Below are positions 35,028 through 44,950 of a DNA stretch of 64,000 nucleotides, in pieces. The position numbers were made by a program, and so were the translations under genes. Under the pieces are notes generated by a model, which saw only the letters and a list, made by a program, of their open reading frames with translations, was not told where the DNA came from and ran no database searches. The DNA is from Sphingobacterium detergens (GTDB taxonomy: Bacteria > Bacteroidota > Bacteroidia > Sphingobacteriales > Sphingobacteriaceae): the NCBI RefSeq assembly GCF_003610355.1, contig NZ_RAPY01000001.1:1550001-1614000 (forward strand), read 5' to 3'. Position 1 is the first letter of the stretch; each line of letters starts with the position of its first letter.

Positions 35028-35249
35028 TTAACTGAAGTTGTCCGATAATAGCTGATCTACATCTTCCCTAATTTCTTCGGGCAACATCAGGTAAACCGAT
35101 GTTTTTAAATTCTTTCTACTGGCCTCTCCTTCTATAAAAATGTTCCTAAATCCTTCATTGAGCCATTTTCCGTCTTCTTCCAAATAAGCTTTATATTTAT
35201 TGTCCAAAATCTCAATAATGTTTTTGCTCTCTTTCATGTGTTCCGTCAT
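35028..35249 (-). CDS. small protein of unknown function
   Basis: 73 residues from the ATG at 35249, or 69 from Met5 at 35237. Charged and probably helical (KNIIEILDNKYKAYLEEDGKWL). No membrane segment or motif recognised. It is kept because the composition is protein-like and the gene fits neatly between its neighbours, but it is short. Confidence 0.5.
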   Translation of the reverse strand: MTEHMKESKNIIEILDNKYKAYLEEDGKWLNEGFRNIFIEGEASRKNLKTSVYLMLPEEIREDVDQLLSDNFS

Positions 35250-35494
35250 TTATCTTATTGTAAACTGCATCTAAAAATATTCGACAGGGGAACATCAACA
35301 TTGGTGCCACTCCTGCCCCGAATTTTCAAAAGAGGATTGGAAACAGAAAATTTTAAGATTTCTTAACATCTTCCGCGATTTGCTTTCTTCCATATTATTG
35401 TCGATTTTTGTTGTGTACATTTAAGCTATCTGTATAACCAAATGAAAGGATCTTGTTTTTGGTTATTATACAGTTCTTTTATAAATCGTTTGAT

Positions 35495-35689
35495 ATGATA
35501 TTGATTGCAGTACTACTTCCTTGGTTATCCTTCTTTTTAAGAGGCAAAATATTCAGTGGAATTATTTGTTTAATCCTCCAAATTACTATTTTGGGCTGGT
35601 TGCCCGCAGCAATATGGGCCGTTGCTTCACGTGTTGATGGCAAAAATCAACAACGCATACGAAGTTTGGAACGTAGTATGCGCCGTTAA
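35495..35689 (+). CDS. YqaE/Pmp3 family small membrane protein
   Basis: 64 residues, two membrane helices. The family motif is clear: ILIAVLLPWLSFFLRGKI, then CLILQITILGWLPAAIWA. Pmp3/YqaE proteolipids are linked to membrane potential and stress. I use the ATG at 35495 because the longer frame begins with a TTG. An 18-codon open frame from an ATG at 35442 ends with a TGA that overlaps this start as ATGA, which suggests translational coupling. Confidence 0.82.
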   Translation: MILIAVLLPWLSFFLRGKIFSGIICLILQITILGWLPAAIWAVASRVDGKNQQRIRSLERSMRR

Positions 35690-35759
35690 CTATCTCATCT
35701 GCTGTACTAATGTACTAAAATCGCCTCAACCCAACGAATAGGACTTGAATAGGAAAATG

Positions 35760-36545
35760 CTATTCGGCCTCAAGGAATTTTTGAATCTGAAGGACAGTAA
35801 AATCAATTAACTCTTTATCTATTTGTCCATTAAAATCTTTCATCATATAATTACCATGATTAGCGGGTAGAACCATGAGCCGTGCATTGGGAATCTGCTG
35901 TTGCATTTGTGCCAAATGCTGCCCTTTGACCACGTCCTGATCTCCTCCGATCAGAAATACTGGGCAAGCTAAGTTTTCTAAGGTACCCGGTTCAAAATCC
36001 TGAAAATTTATCATGCGCTGGCTATCCTTTTCATACATATTTTTAAACTTTTCAGGATCCGGATTCAATTTCAAAAAATTTTCTTTCAAATAAGGCGGCA
36101 TAACCTCAATCGTAGAAGCTGACATGCTATCAAAAAAGCCATCTAACAAGCCCTCTCTTTTGGTGTTACCCGAAGCAGCAATCAATTTGTTTACCCTATC
36201 CGGGAAAAGAGAAGCGAGTTTCAAAATGGTCGTTGCGCCATTACTGAAGCCTAAAAATGAGGCTTTTTCGATCGCAAGGTAATCCAACACCGCGATAATA
36301 TCCCTTGCATCCTGTTCAAATGTTTCCGGAACGGCCCTATGCTCCGATCGACCATGATTTTGCATATCCAGCAAAATCAATTGATAGCGACCTTTCAATC
36401 GGATCACCGTTTCCTCAAAATCAAAAAAACCTGAGGAGCCACCGCCGTGGATAAGCACTAGTGGCTTTCCGGCCCCATATATTTCATAGTATAACTTTAT
36501 CCCGTTAGCGGCTGCATAGCCTGAGTGATTGTTCAACATGCTCAT
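35760..36545 (-). CDS. alpha/beta-hydrolase
   Basis: 261 residues. Oxyanion-hole motif HGGGSSG (33-39), nucleophile elbow GFSNGA with Ser101, a probable acid in GGDQDVV near 205 and the His in PANHGNYMM near 235 complete the triad. It resembles small soluble esterase- or epoxide-hydrolase-like enzymes. Substrate unknown. It follows the SRPBCC gene at 36585 by 39 bp on the same strand, so the two are probably co-transcribed. Confidence 0.88.
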   Translation of the reverse strand: MSMLNNHSGYAAANGIKLYYEIYGAGKPLVLIHGGGSSGFFDFEETVIRLKGRYQLILLDMQNHGRSEHRAVPETFEQDARDIIAVLDYLAIEKASFLGFSNGATTILKLASLFPDRVNKLIAASGNTKREGLLDGFFDSMSASTIEVMPPYLKENFLKLNPDPEKFKNMYEKDSQRMINFQDFEPGTLENLACPVFLIGGDQDVVKGQHLAQMQQQIPNARLMVLPANHGNYMMKDFNGQIDKELIDFTVLQIQKFLEAE

Positions 36546-36584
36546 TATTCAATTTAATTAGTTTCGTCTATTAAAGATCTAGAT

Positions 36585-37013
36585 TTATCTGCTTTCTACA
36601 AATTTTTTAAAGTTGATCAGAACGGCGTCGGTGAAATTTTGCTGAAGATCCAGTGGCGTCACCGCGTCTGGTTCAAACGTCTCCCTTATAATCGTATTAT
36701 TATCGATAGCCTGAAATTCAACAATACAGTTTCTTCCGCCACTGGTACTTTCAATATATTCTAATGGGATAATACGATCATATACCCCACGATAATCAAA
36801 GCCTTCATGATCAGCCCGTCGTTCCATTCGAAAATTAAATTGCCCACCTTCCCTAAAATCGTTCTCTACCTCCGGACAATGCCAATCATCGAATGGAATA
36901 TTCCATTGTCTTATGGACGCTGATCCGATCCAGTGTTCCCAGACATCTTCGAGCGGTTTCTCCACCAAAACAACTGAAACAAGTTTTTTTTCCCCTGAGT
37001 TTGCGTCTTCCAT
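36585..37013 (-). CDS. SRPBCC (AHSA1-type) domain protein
   Basis: 142 residues, one START-like domain: VEKPLEDVWEHWIGSASIRQW at the start, GGQFNFRMERRADHEGFDYRG in the middle, and a C-terminal helix (LQQNFTDAVLINFKKF). It differs clearly from the SRPBCC protein at 12246. It is the first gene of a two-gene unit with an alpha/beta-hydrolase; a shared small substrate is possible but unproven. Confidence 0.82.
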   Translation of the reverse strand: MEDANSGEKKLVSVVLVEKPLEDVWEHWIGSASIRQWNIPFDDWHCPEVENDFREGGQFNFRMERRADHEGFDYRGVYDRIIPLEYIESTSGGRNCIVEFQAIDNNTIIRETFEPDAVTPLDLQQNFTDAVLINFKKFVESR

Positions 37014-37282
37014 ATGTTATATTTTTAGATTAAATACGATCCGTTTATTCATTTCTACCGCCTATTGAATATATATTTCAAATAACTGCTTTCAGCCGGC
37101 ATAAAGCGATGGTTGACCCGCAATATTAGCTGCAATACAATATTAATAAACAGCGTATTAAATTAACTTGCCCTATGACAATATTTACGGTTCACTTAAT
37201 TTTTTTTAAACAAAGGGATCAATTTGACAAGTATGGTATATTTATTGCAGTGCAGAACAAAACATATAAAAAACCGATTAAA

Positions 37283-37732
37283 ATGAAAAAAATAGCATTT
37301 TTAGCACTATGTGTTATCCTATTTGCAGGATGTAATAATGCACAGCAACCAAAATCTGCTGAGAAAACAGACAGTCTGGCCAAAGAAGAAACACCATCTA
37401 TCGGCGGAGATAAGGATGAACATGGATGTCTTGTTGGCGCAGGCCAAACCTGGAGTGAAGTTAAACAGGGGTGTATTCAGGTCTTTAATGTAGGAACACG
37501 TCTGAATCCTGTTGATGTTAAAGAAGGCGATGCTATCATCAGTGCATTTGTTGTCGCTAATGATGATAAATCTAAAATGGAGTTATTTTTACCAGACGAC
37601 AATAAAACAACGATTATTTTGGATAAAACCGAAAACAATACATACCAAAAGGATACCTATAAATATGACGCTGATAAATCAGATTTATATGTAAATGGTG
37701 CAGTAAAATATAAAGGTGAAGTTAAAAAATAA
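37283..37732 (+). CDS. small lipoprotein of unknown function
   Basis: 149 residues from the ATG at 37283; the open frame reaches further upstream but only this start gives a proper signal peptide. The lipobox FAGC places the lipidated Cys at 17, followed by NNAQQ. The mature protein has two Cys (HGCLVGAGQTWSEVKQGC) that may form a disulfide. No family recognised. It is monocistronic, ended by a strong terminator. Confidence 0.75.
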   Translation: MKKIAFLALCVILFAGCNNAQQPKSAEKTDSLAKEETPSIGGDKDEHGCLVGAGQTWSEVKQGCIQVFNVGTRLNPVDVKEGDAIISAFVVANDDKSKMELFLPDDNKTTIILDKTENNTYQKDTYKYDADKSDLYVNGAVKYKGEVKK

Positions 37733-37763
37733 CATCCCTGAAACTTTATAGGACATATAAGGT

Positions 37764-37796
37764 AATGCCAATGTTTATCACATTGGCATTTTTTTA
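37764..37796 (+). terminator. intrinsic terminator
   Basis: Perfect 11-bp arms (37764-37774 and 37780-37790), a 5-nt loop and a run of T (37791-37796). Confidence 0.93.
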
Positions 37797-37912
37797 TTGT
37801 CTATTTTATAGCGCCGTTTTTTTATTCAGGTATCAATAGCTCGCTGCACCCGGTTTATTGGTCAGAAAGGTCCCGCAGTCGATTTTCACAGCGATCTATC
37901 ACTCACAGCTAG

Positions 37913-39070
37913 CTATTCAATTTCGAAGACCGCCTGTATCTCTACTGATGAATTTACAGGTAAAGATGAAGCTCCAAAAGTCGCCCGGGCATGTTTCCCT
38001 TTTTCGCCAAAGACCGTAACAGCAAGATTGGATGCCACATTCATCAGGTCGGCATGTTTACTATAATCGTCTTTCGTATTGAAAATTCCGGTTAACTGTA
38101 CACAACGTTTGACCCGGTTTAGCTCTCCACCGACCGCCTCATTAAGAACAGAAAGTACATTAAGCATTGTTATTTCAGTCGCTTCCTTCACCTCCTGCTC
38201 ACTTACACCGGCCCCTAATTTTCCGGGTTTAAATATTTTACCATCTTTGAGTGCCACCTGATTGATAAAGACTAAATTTCCGGAACGGACATAAGGTTGA
38301 TAATTCCCCGCTGGTTGGGGCACTTTTGGAAGTACAATATTGTTTTCCCGTAAGCGATTATGGATTGCTACCACATCCGGATGAGCTGGGCTACTTTTTT
38401 TATCAAGAACCTTATTTTCCCTAGTACCCGCTAGCGCTAGGGCAACCTTCGCAAAGTTCATTCCCTGCAGCCCGGCCAGATAACGCTCACTTTTGCTTGG
38501 TCTTTCGGTAGCTGTCAATGAAGCGAGACTTGTTGTCCCCAAGACTGTATTTCCCTGTGGGATGGATTTATCTATTTTGTCATTCCCCATAATACCGGTA
38601 GGAACCAGAATCATCCCATGTACCGCTAGGCTATTCCAGAATGACTGCAATGCCAATTCTTTTCCAGCACCACTCCCTGCAGACATAAATACTGTAGCGG
38701 GGATGCCCTCCAAAGCATGCTGGGACCATAGGTCTACTGTTTTGGAAAGGAACTCGCTCATTGCTGTACTTATATTACCAAAATAAACAGGTGATCCAAA
38801 TGCAATCCCGTCATAATTAGGCAGTTCTTCTACTGTTGCCACAGCAAGACTACTCAGCTTTGGATCAGAGGATGGTTTCACCAGTTTAACCACAGCCTGT
38901 ACCTTACCATTGTGTTCAATACCTTTTGCAACTTCCTTGGCTAATTCATACGTTCCGCCTTTATCGGAATGAATAAGAACCAAGACCTGTGTTTTATGAG
39001 CCTGTGCCATGACAACATTGGTCAACACAGCTAACATTACTCCAATAAGGGAGGCATATAATTTTTTCAT
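37913..39070 (-). CDS. exported flavodoxin (WrbA-like) and RidA-like fusion protein
   Basis: 385 residues. A signal peptide ends near residue 23 (VMAQA). A flavodoxin/WrbA-like domain covers about 27-215, with the phosphate-loop region VLVLIHSDKGGTYELAKEV and GSPVYFGNISTAMSEFLSKT. After a linker, a RidA/YjgF-type domain covers about 255-385. The RidA Arg (Arg362 in HARATFGASSLP) and Glu377 are in place, so imine or enamine deaminase activity is possible. WrbA is an NAD(P)H:quinone reductase. Both domain types normally work in the cytoplasm; their fusion behind a signal peptide is unusual. Confidence 0.82.
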   Translation of the reverse strand: MKKLYASLIGVMLAVLTNVVMAQAHKTQVLVLIHSDKGGTYELAKEVAKGIEHNGKVQAVVKLVKPSSDPKLSSLAVATVEELPNYDGIAFGSPVYFGNISTAMSEFLSKTVDLWSQHALEGIPATVFMSAGSGAGKELALQSFWNSLAVHGMILVPTGIMGNDKIDKSIPQGNTVLGTTSLASLTATERPSKSERYLAGLQGMNFAKVALALAGTRENKVLDKKSSPAHPDVVAIHNRLRENNIVLPKVPQPAGNYQPYVRSGNLVFINQVALKDGKIFKPGKLGAGVSEQEVKEATEITMLNVLSVLNEAVGGELNRVKRCVQLTGIFNTKDDYSKHADLMNVASNLAVTVFGEKGKHARATFGASSLPVNSSVEIQAVFEIE

Positions 39071-39173
39071 TTTAAATCACTTATTAAATCTGACACAAAA
39101 TTAAAGATGCCTCCTTTATATATTTTGCCAAAAATTACACTCAAAACGACAACTAGAAATAGCGTATAAAGCA

Positions 39174-39204
39174 ATTGGGAGTATATAAATTTTCTATATC
39201 TTTA
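39174..39204 (+). promoter_or_regulatory. candidate promoter of the large helicase gene
   Basis: ATTG at 39174-39177, a 19-bp spacer, and TATCTTTA at 39197-39204, each one base from consensus. The leader to the ATG at 39227 would be about 16 nt. The surroundings are very AT-rich. Confidence 0.4.
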
Positions 39205-39226
39205 AACTAATATATTTTTTTTTAAA

Positions 39227-42200
39227 ATGATCGAAACTAATGCTTGTTTTCAGGTTGCAATAGAGAAAGCTTCTCACTTTAATTATAGCTTCTGTTTCCA
39301 TAATCTGTCGCTGGTGGAAAAAATTAAAATCACCGCGGTTACAAAGGATATTGAACAGATAAAAATTGAGATTACTTCTGAAATCGGATTGTTCAGCCCC
39401 TACACATTTTATATAGACAGGTTTTTGGAAGGAACACCAGTGACAGTGGAAAATTTAGCTTTCGACTACAACATTCCATTTATCCGGAATCTGGTAGAGA
39501 AAGATTTGGATACGCTTACCTGTACGATTTATTCTAAAAATGAAATCTTATATCAGCAAAAATTCACCGTAAACGTGTTACCGATGGATTATTTTGGCGG
39601 ATTAAGTAAGTACCCCGAGTTATTGGCTTCTTACGTTTTGCCCAATCACGATATCATCTATACGATTAAAGCAGAGGCGGTCAAAATTCTTGAGAAAAAC
39701 AGGTTAACGCCAGCGTTTTTGGGCTATCAATCCGATAGCAAGGATCGTGTCCTGCAGGAAGTAATGGCCCTATATCAGGCTATTTTAAATATCAATATTA
39801 CATACAGCGCCATGCCTGCAAGTTTTGAAACTGAAGGTCAACGTATTCGTCTGGTCGATCAGATCTGGGAAACGAAGTTTGGAAACTGTATCGATATCTC
39901 GCTACTATTTGCAGCCTGTCTGGAAGCTATCGATCTGAATCCAATTCTTATTGTCACTCAAGGGCATGCATTTATAGGCGTTTGGCTCAGCGACCAGCGA
40001 CTAGAAGCTGTTGTCAATTATGATCAAGCCGCTATTTCAAAACGGATCGCACATGGTATTGATGATATCGCTTTGATCGAATCTACGCATTTATGCCGAG
40101 GAAATGCCTATACCATGCGGGAAGCAATGAACATCGCCGAAACGCAGCTATTACATGCCAACAACTTTATTTTATCCCTCGATATCAAACATGCCCGTTC
40201 GCATGGGATCCTTCCCTTACCTTTTACTGGAAAGGACGAGCTGAACAACGCAGCATTAAAGAATACCACTGGATCAACCAAAAAACAGGCTATCGATTAT
40301 TTTAATATCGATGACAACAAACTGGATCTCGTTCTCAGTGAAGTCAAAGATTTAACAAAACAAAAAATCTGGGAACGAAAGCTGCTTGATCTTTCACTCA
40401 GAAATAACCTATTGAACCTCCGGTTCACTAAAAGTATGTTGCAAATAGTGGATCTGAAAACAGATCTCTTGGAAGATCATCTGTCAAACGGAAAATCACT
40501 TACCATACATCCCAACAACAGTCAAGAGGTTTTACGTCGTTACAATCTTTATTTAGAACCCTTACATTCTTCCGAGCCATTATTCAAGCTTGCTGACGAC
40601 GAATTCAGATATAATCGCCTGCTGACACTTTATCATCAGGATGATCTGGATAATATCTTAACACACCTGTACCGCAATGCGAAATTGGCCGAAGAGGAAA
40701 ATGGAAAGAGTACCTTGTACCTGGGAGTCGGTTTATTGAAGTGGTTTGAACCCAAAACAAATCAACAGCCTAGACTTGCCCCCATCCTATTGATTCCTGT
40801 TGAATTATCACGCAGATCTGTCAACACCAAGTTTACGCTCCGAAGCCGTGAAGAAGAGGCCATGATCAATATTACATTGTTGGAATATCTCAAACAGGAA
40901 TTTAAGCTTAACCTTAATGCCTTGGAAGTGCTACCGATGGATGAGTCAGGGGTCGACGTACAAAAAGTATTCGCCATTTTAAGAAAGTCTATTTTAAATC
41001 TGGAAGGATGGGATATTCAGGAACAGGTTGTCCTTGGTAACTTCTCTTTTAACAAGCTTATTCTATGGCAAGACCTAACCAAATATGCAGAAGAAATTAA
41101 AAAAAGCACCATTGTAAAGAGCCTGATTGATGGGCGGCTTTCGGATCTATTGGATATCACCGGTGATTCGGAAAATCTGGAGCAGCTCCCCTCTTCCTTG
41201 TTGACATTACCCATTCCAACAGACAATTCCCAGCTTGAAGCTGTACGTCACTCCAATGCGAATAAAAGCTTTGTATTACATGGCCCTCCAGGTACCGGCA
41301 AATCCCAAACCATCACCAATATTATCGCAAATGCACTAGCGAATGACAAAAAAGTGCTTTTTGTCGCTGCTAAAAAGGCGGCTTTGGATGTGGTACATCG
41401 CCGTTTGGAAAAAATTGGTTTAGGCTCCTTCTGTTTAGAGTTACACTCAAATAAATCTAAAAAATCAGATGTTCTACGGCAATTGGAACAGAGCCTGGAA
41501 ACACCCAAGTATCAAAGCCATATCGATTTTCAGGAAGAAGCACAACGTATTGATCAGCGCAAAGCAGCATTAAGTCAATATGTTGACTCCTTACATCAGC
41601 CCTTTGCAGTGGGTTGGAGCCTGTATGATTCCGTTTCGTATTTAGACAGTCATCATATCGAAATCAACACGGACTGGTTGCTATCCCTGCAACTGGAACA
41701 TATTGACAAAAAGACCTGGAATAATTGGCAGGACTGGGCAATCCCCTTCGGAGAGTTAACGCATAAATTACCAGCGATTGACAAGCACCCATTGCACTTG
41801 ATCCACTTGAAAGATCAGAACTTTGCTCACAAAAATAATATCGAGAAATCTATCGAAGATTATATACAGGCAGACGCTGAGGCAACGAAAGCCCTCTCGG
41901 ATCTGCAATTGAATCTCACGAAGAATTGGATCGAAAACAAGACCTCGCTATATTCACTTCTCGAAAAGATCACGCACTTTTCGGCGCATCAGACCATCGT
42001 AAATGTCTACTTTGATGTTCGTCAAAAGAATTTACTTGATCATTGGGTTGAACTGCAAAGCCAAAAACAGACATTAGAAAACGCGCTTGTTACAGATTTT
42101 GGCAACCGAATATTTACGACAGACTGGAATCTGATTGAATCCACATGGAATCAGTCAAAACATTCCTGGTTTCTGCCCAAATGGTTGAAACAACGTAAAG

Positions 42201-44950
42201 TAAAAAAATTCTTAAATGGTTTTGCCACAAACAAAATTACTTCCGAACAGCAGGTTGATCAGTTCTTTTATCAGAAAAATTCCTTCGATCTGGTCTCAAA
42301 GAATTTAGCGGAACCGCAATTCTATCCGATAAACGAGGCGACGAGTTATTATCTCATAGGCAATACCTATAATTTAGCTACGCTGCAACAGCATCAGCAA
42401 GAACTGCGGGCATTCAATGAACTGGCGCAACAGCTCAAATTTGAAAACTTTCAATCTTGGTTAAACTATATACTCGCACATATAGATCTAAAGTTGAGAA
42501 TGCCTATCCTTATTTTAACGCTCCAACATTACGCAGATAAGCATCAGGCCATTTCGGCATTTTTAGTTCATATTCCAGAAGTCGAGGTTTTAAATCAAAT
42601 AAAACAAAATTTAGATCAACTTGAAGACTGGATCCGATACAATTATTATAAGGATCAGGGCATAAAGCTGGGACTATCCTGGTTGATTGATCTACTTGAA
42701 TCGAACAAAATCAATAAAGATGCACTGAGCATGGATATGGAAAGTGTATTGCATCTCAATTACTTTGTAAATTCTTTGGATCAGTCCAGCATTTTAAATG
42801 GTTTTGATGCAGCTGTATATGAAGCACAGATTTTACAATACAAGACACTTCATCAAGAGTTTACCCGATTGGTACGGGAGCAATTGGTTTTGGAGCTCAG
42901 CAACAAAATCCCGAATCTCTCCCAAGAAGCAGTTCATAGTTCGGAAATTGGAATCTTACAACGTGCGATCCGAAATCGAGGACGTGGAGTCAGTATCCGC
43001 CGTTTATTTGATCAGATTTCGACCTTACTTCCGCGACTCAAACCCTGCATGCTGATGAGTCCGATTTCGGTTGCCCAATATTTTGATGTAAATACCGATC
43101 ATTTCGATCTGGTTATTTTCGATGAAGCATCGCAGCTACCGACATCAGAAGCAATCAGCGCCCTTGCCCGGGCTAAACAGGCCATTATTGTGGGGGATCC
43201 AAAGCAAATGCCACCAACGAGCTTCTTTGCCAGCAACAAAATTGATGAAGATCATCTGGAATTAGAAGACCTGGAAAGCATCCTGGATGATTCCCTTGCC
43301 TTGTCCATTCCATCGAAATACCTATTGCGTCATTATCGCAGTAAACATGAAAGTCTTATTTCTTTCAGTAACTCCAATTTTTATGAGAACAAATTGTTGA
43401 CATTTCCTTCCCATGACGATCAGGATAAGAAAGTAAGTTTTCAATTTATCGATGGTCATTACGACAAGGGGAAAACCCGAACAAACCTAAAGGAGGCTGA
43501 GGCAGTGATCCAATATATAAAACAGCATTTGGAACATCGTCCCCATCGTTCATTGGGTGTGGTCACTTTTAGTCAAACCCAGCAGAATTTAATTGAAGAT
43601 TTGTTGCAGTCATTATTCTCAGCGCATCCCGACTTAGAAGAAACGGCACTACAGGGTGATGAGCCTATTTTTATTAAAAATTTAGAAAATGTCCAGGGCG
43701 ACGAACGTGATTTTATTCTATTTTCCATCGGCTACGGCCCAGACGAAGATGGCAAGGTATCGATGAATTTCGGTCCTTTGAATCGTGATGGCGGTTGGCG
43801 CAGACTCAATGTTGCTGTGACCCGGGCCCGATACGAAATGCGTGTTTTCTCTTCGCTAAAGGGAGATCAGATTGATTTAAACCGTACCAGTTCGGCTGGT
43901 GTGGAGGGACTAAAAGCCTTTTTGAACTTCGCTGAAAGAGGCGTATTGCAGACAGCTGAAGCAGTAGCCCATGATCAGGAAAAATATACGCTCATCCAAT
44001 CGATCGCGAAATATTTAGACCAACAGGGTATAAAAGTGAAAACAAATATCGGTACCTCGGGCTATCGCGTTGATATTGGTATTGTGGATCCGCTGCATGC
44101 TCATCAGTATATTTTGGGGATATTGGTTGACGGGAAAAACTATTTCAATACACAGACAACCAATGACAGGGAACTGCTGATTCCGAATGTGCTGCAATCA
44201 CTGGGCTGGAATATTTACCGCATCTGGACCTTAGACTGGATAAAAAACAGAGATAAAATACTGAATGCCATTAAAGCGGAAATTCAACGCATCGTAAACG
44301 ATACAACGGCAAAAGAGCCTATCATCATCGATGCTTCTCAAGCACAATCGAAAACCACCCTTTCAGTGCTATCCGATGATGCCATTGTTTTATCTAAAAT
44401 GAAACCTTATGTAAGTGCCAAAGTCAATCCAATGACAACAGCAAGTCCAGAATTAATTTATGATGTGGCCTATCGAACGGTATTGAGCGATCAGATCCTG
44501 AAGATCATCCGTACGGAATCTCCAATCAGTCAAAACCATCTCTTTCGCAAGGTGCTACGTTTATGGAACACCACAAGAGCCACTTCAAAACTTGTGCAGT
44601 ATCTAACTGAACTGACGAGAAAATTGCCCGGAGTAAAGGAGGAGCTTTACCATCAAATTTTTTATTGGGATCAGGAACAATCGGCCACAGCGCTGACATA
44701 TTACCGCGACAATAACCTTGAAAAACGAGCGATCGAAGATATTGCACCTGAGGAAATAGAGATCGCACTTATCGAGGTCATGGACAACAGTCTCTCTCTA
44801 TTAAGAGAGGATCTTGTACGCGCTACAGCCAGAGCTTTTGCTTTTTCTAAAACCGGTGCTCAAATTGATAGCATTATCAATACTTCAATTGATAAACTAC
44901 TCCAACAGGGCTATTGGAAATCAATAAATGGGAGAATTGTTTTGATATAG
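39227..44950 (+). CDS. DUF4011 / SF1 helicase / Vsr-like nuclease protein (Hhe-like anti-phage protein)
   Basis: 1907 residues. The N-terminal region has a transglutaminase-like Cys/His pattern (GNCIDISLLFAACLEAI, Cys221, then GHAFIGVW, His247). DUF4011 starts near 385 (WERKLLDLSLRNNLLNLRF). The SF1 helicase core has Walker A GPPGTGKS (686-693), Walker B DEAS (1299-1302), a QLPTSEAI segment, LRHYRS, NVQGDERDFILFS and NVAVTRARYEM. A Vsr/MTES_1575-type nuclease domain follows (about 1585-1695; Asp1616 in YRVDIG, Asp1635 and Lys1637 in VDGKNYF), then a DUF3320-like C-terminus. This order matches the defence protein named Hhe in surveys of anti-phage genes. It probably unwinds and cuts invading DNA; the trigger is unknown. 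Confidence 0.88.
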   Translation: MIETNACFQVAIEKASHFNYSFCFHNLSLVEKIKITAVTKDIEQIKIEITSEIGLFSPYTFYIDRFLEGTPVTVENLAFDYNIPFIRNLVEKDLDTLTCTIYSKNEILYQQKFTVNVLPMDYFGGLSKYPELLASYVLPNHDIIYTIKAEAVKILEKNRLTPAFLGYQSDSKDRVLQEVMALYQAILNINITYSAMPASFETEGQRIRLVDQIWETKFGNCIDISLLFAACLEAIDLNPILIVTQGHAFIGVWLSDQRLEAVVNYDQAAISKRIAHGIDDIALIESTHLCRGNAYTMREAMNIAETQLLHANNFILSLDIKHARSHGILPLPFTGKDELNNAALKNTTGSTKKQAIDYFNIDDNKLDLVLSEVKDLTKQKIWERKLLDLSLRNNLLNLRFTKSMLQIVDLKTDLLEDHLSNGKSLTIHPNNSQEVLRRYNLYLEPLHSSEPLFKLADDEFRYNRLLTLYHQDDLDNILTHLYRNAKLAEEENGKSTLYLGVGLLKWFEPKTNQQPRLAPILLIPVELSRRSVNTKFTLRSREEEAMINITLLEYLKQEFKLNLNALEVLPMDESGVDVQKVFAILRKSILNLEGWDIQEQVVLGNFSFNKLILWQDLTKYAEEIKKSTIVKSLIDGRLSDLLDITGDSENLEQLPSSLLTLPIPTDNSQLEAVRHSNANKSFVLHGPPGTGKSQTITNIIANALANDKKVLFVAAKKAALDVVHRRLEKIGLGSFCLELHSNKSKKSDVLRQLEQSLETPKYQSHIDFQEEAQRIDQRKAALSQYVDSLHQPFAVGWSLYDSVSYLDSHHIEINTDWLLSLQLEHIDKKTWNNWQDWAIPFGELTHKLPAIDKHPLHLIHLKDQNFAHKNNIEKSIEDYIQADAEATKALSDLQLNLTKNWIENKTSLYSLLEKITHFSAHQTIVNVYFDVRQKNLLDHWVELQSQKQTLENALVTDFGNRIFTTDWNLIESTWNQSKHSWFLPKWLKQRKVKKFLNGFATNKITSEQQVDQFFYQKNSFDLVSKNLAEPQFYPINEATSYYLIGNTYNLATLQQHQQELRAFNELAQQLKFENFQSWLNYILAHIDLKLRMPILILTLQHYADKHQAISAFLVHIPEVEVLNQIKQNLDQLEDWIRYNYYKDQGIKLGLSWLIDLLESNKINKDALSMDMESVLHLNYFVNSLDQSSILNGFDAAVYEAQILQYKTLHQEFTRLVREQLVLELSNKIPNLSQEAVHSSEIGILQRAIRNRGRGVSIRRLFDQISTLLPRLKPCMLMSPISVAQYFDVNTDHFDLVIFDEASQLPTSEAISALARAKQAIIVGDPKQMPPTSFFASNKIDEDHLELEDLESILDDSLALSIPSKYLLRHYRSKHESLISFSNSNFYENKLLTFPSHDDQDKKVSFQFIDGHYDKGKTRTNLKEAEAVIQYIKQHLEHRPHRSLGVVTFSQTQQNLIEDLLQSLFSAHPDLEETALQGDEPIFIKNLENVQGDERDFILFSIGYGPDEDGKVSMNFGPLNRDGGWRRLNVAVTRARYEMRVFSSLKGDQIDLNRTSSAGVEGLKAFLNFAERGVLQTAEAVAHDQEKYTLIQSIAKYLDQQGIKVKTNIGTSGYRVDIGIVDPLHAHQYILGILVDGKNYFNTQTTNDRELLIPNVLQSLGWNIYRIWTLDWIKNRDKILNAIKAEIQRIVNDTTAKEPIIIDASQAQSKTTLSVLSDDAIVLSKMKPYVSAKVNPMTTASPELIYDVAYRTVLSDQILKIIRTESPISQNHLFRKVLRLWNTTRATSKLVQYLTELTRKLPGVKEELYHQIFYWDQEQSATALTYYRDNNLEKRAIEDIAPEEIEIALIEVMDNSLSLLREDLVRATARAFAFSKTGAQIDSIINTSIDKLLQQGYWKSINGRIVLI

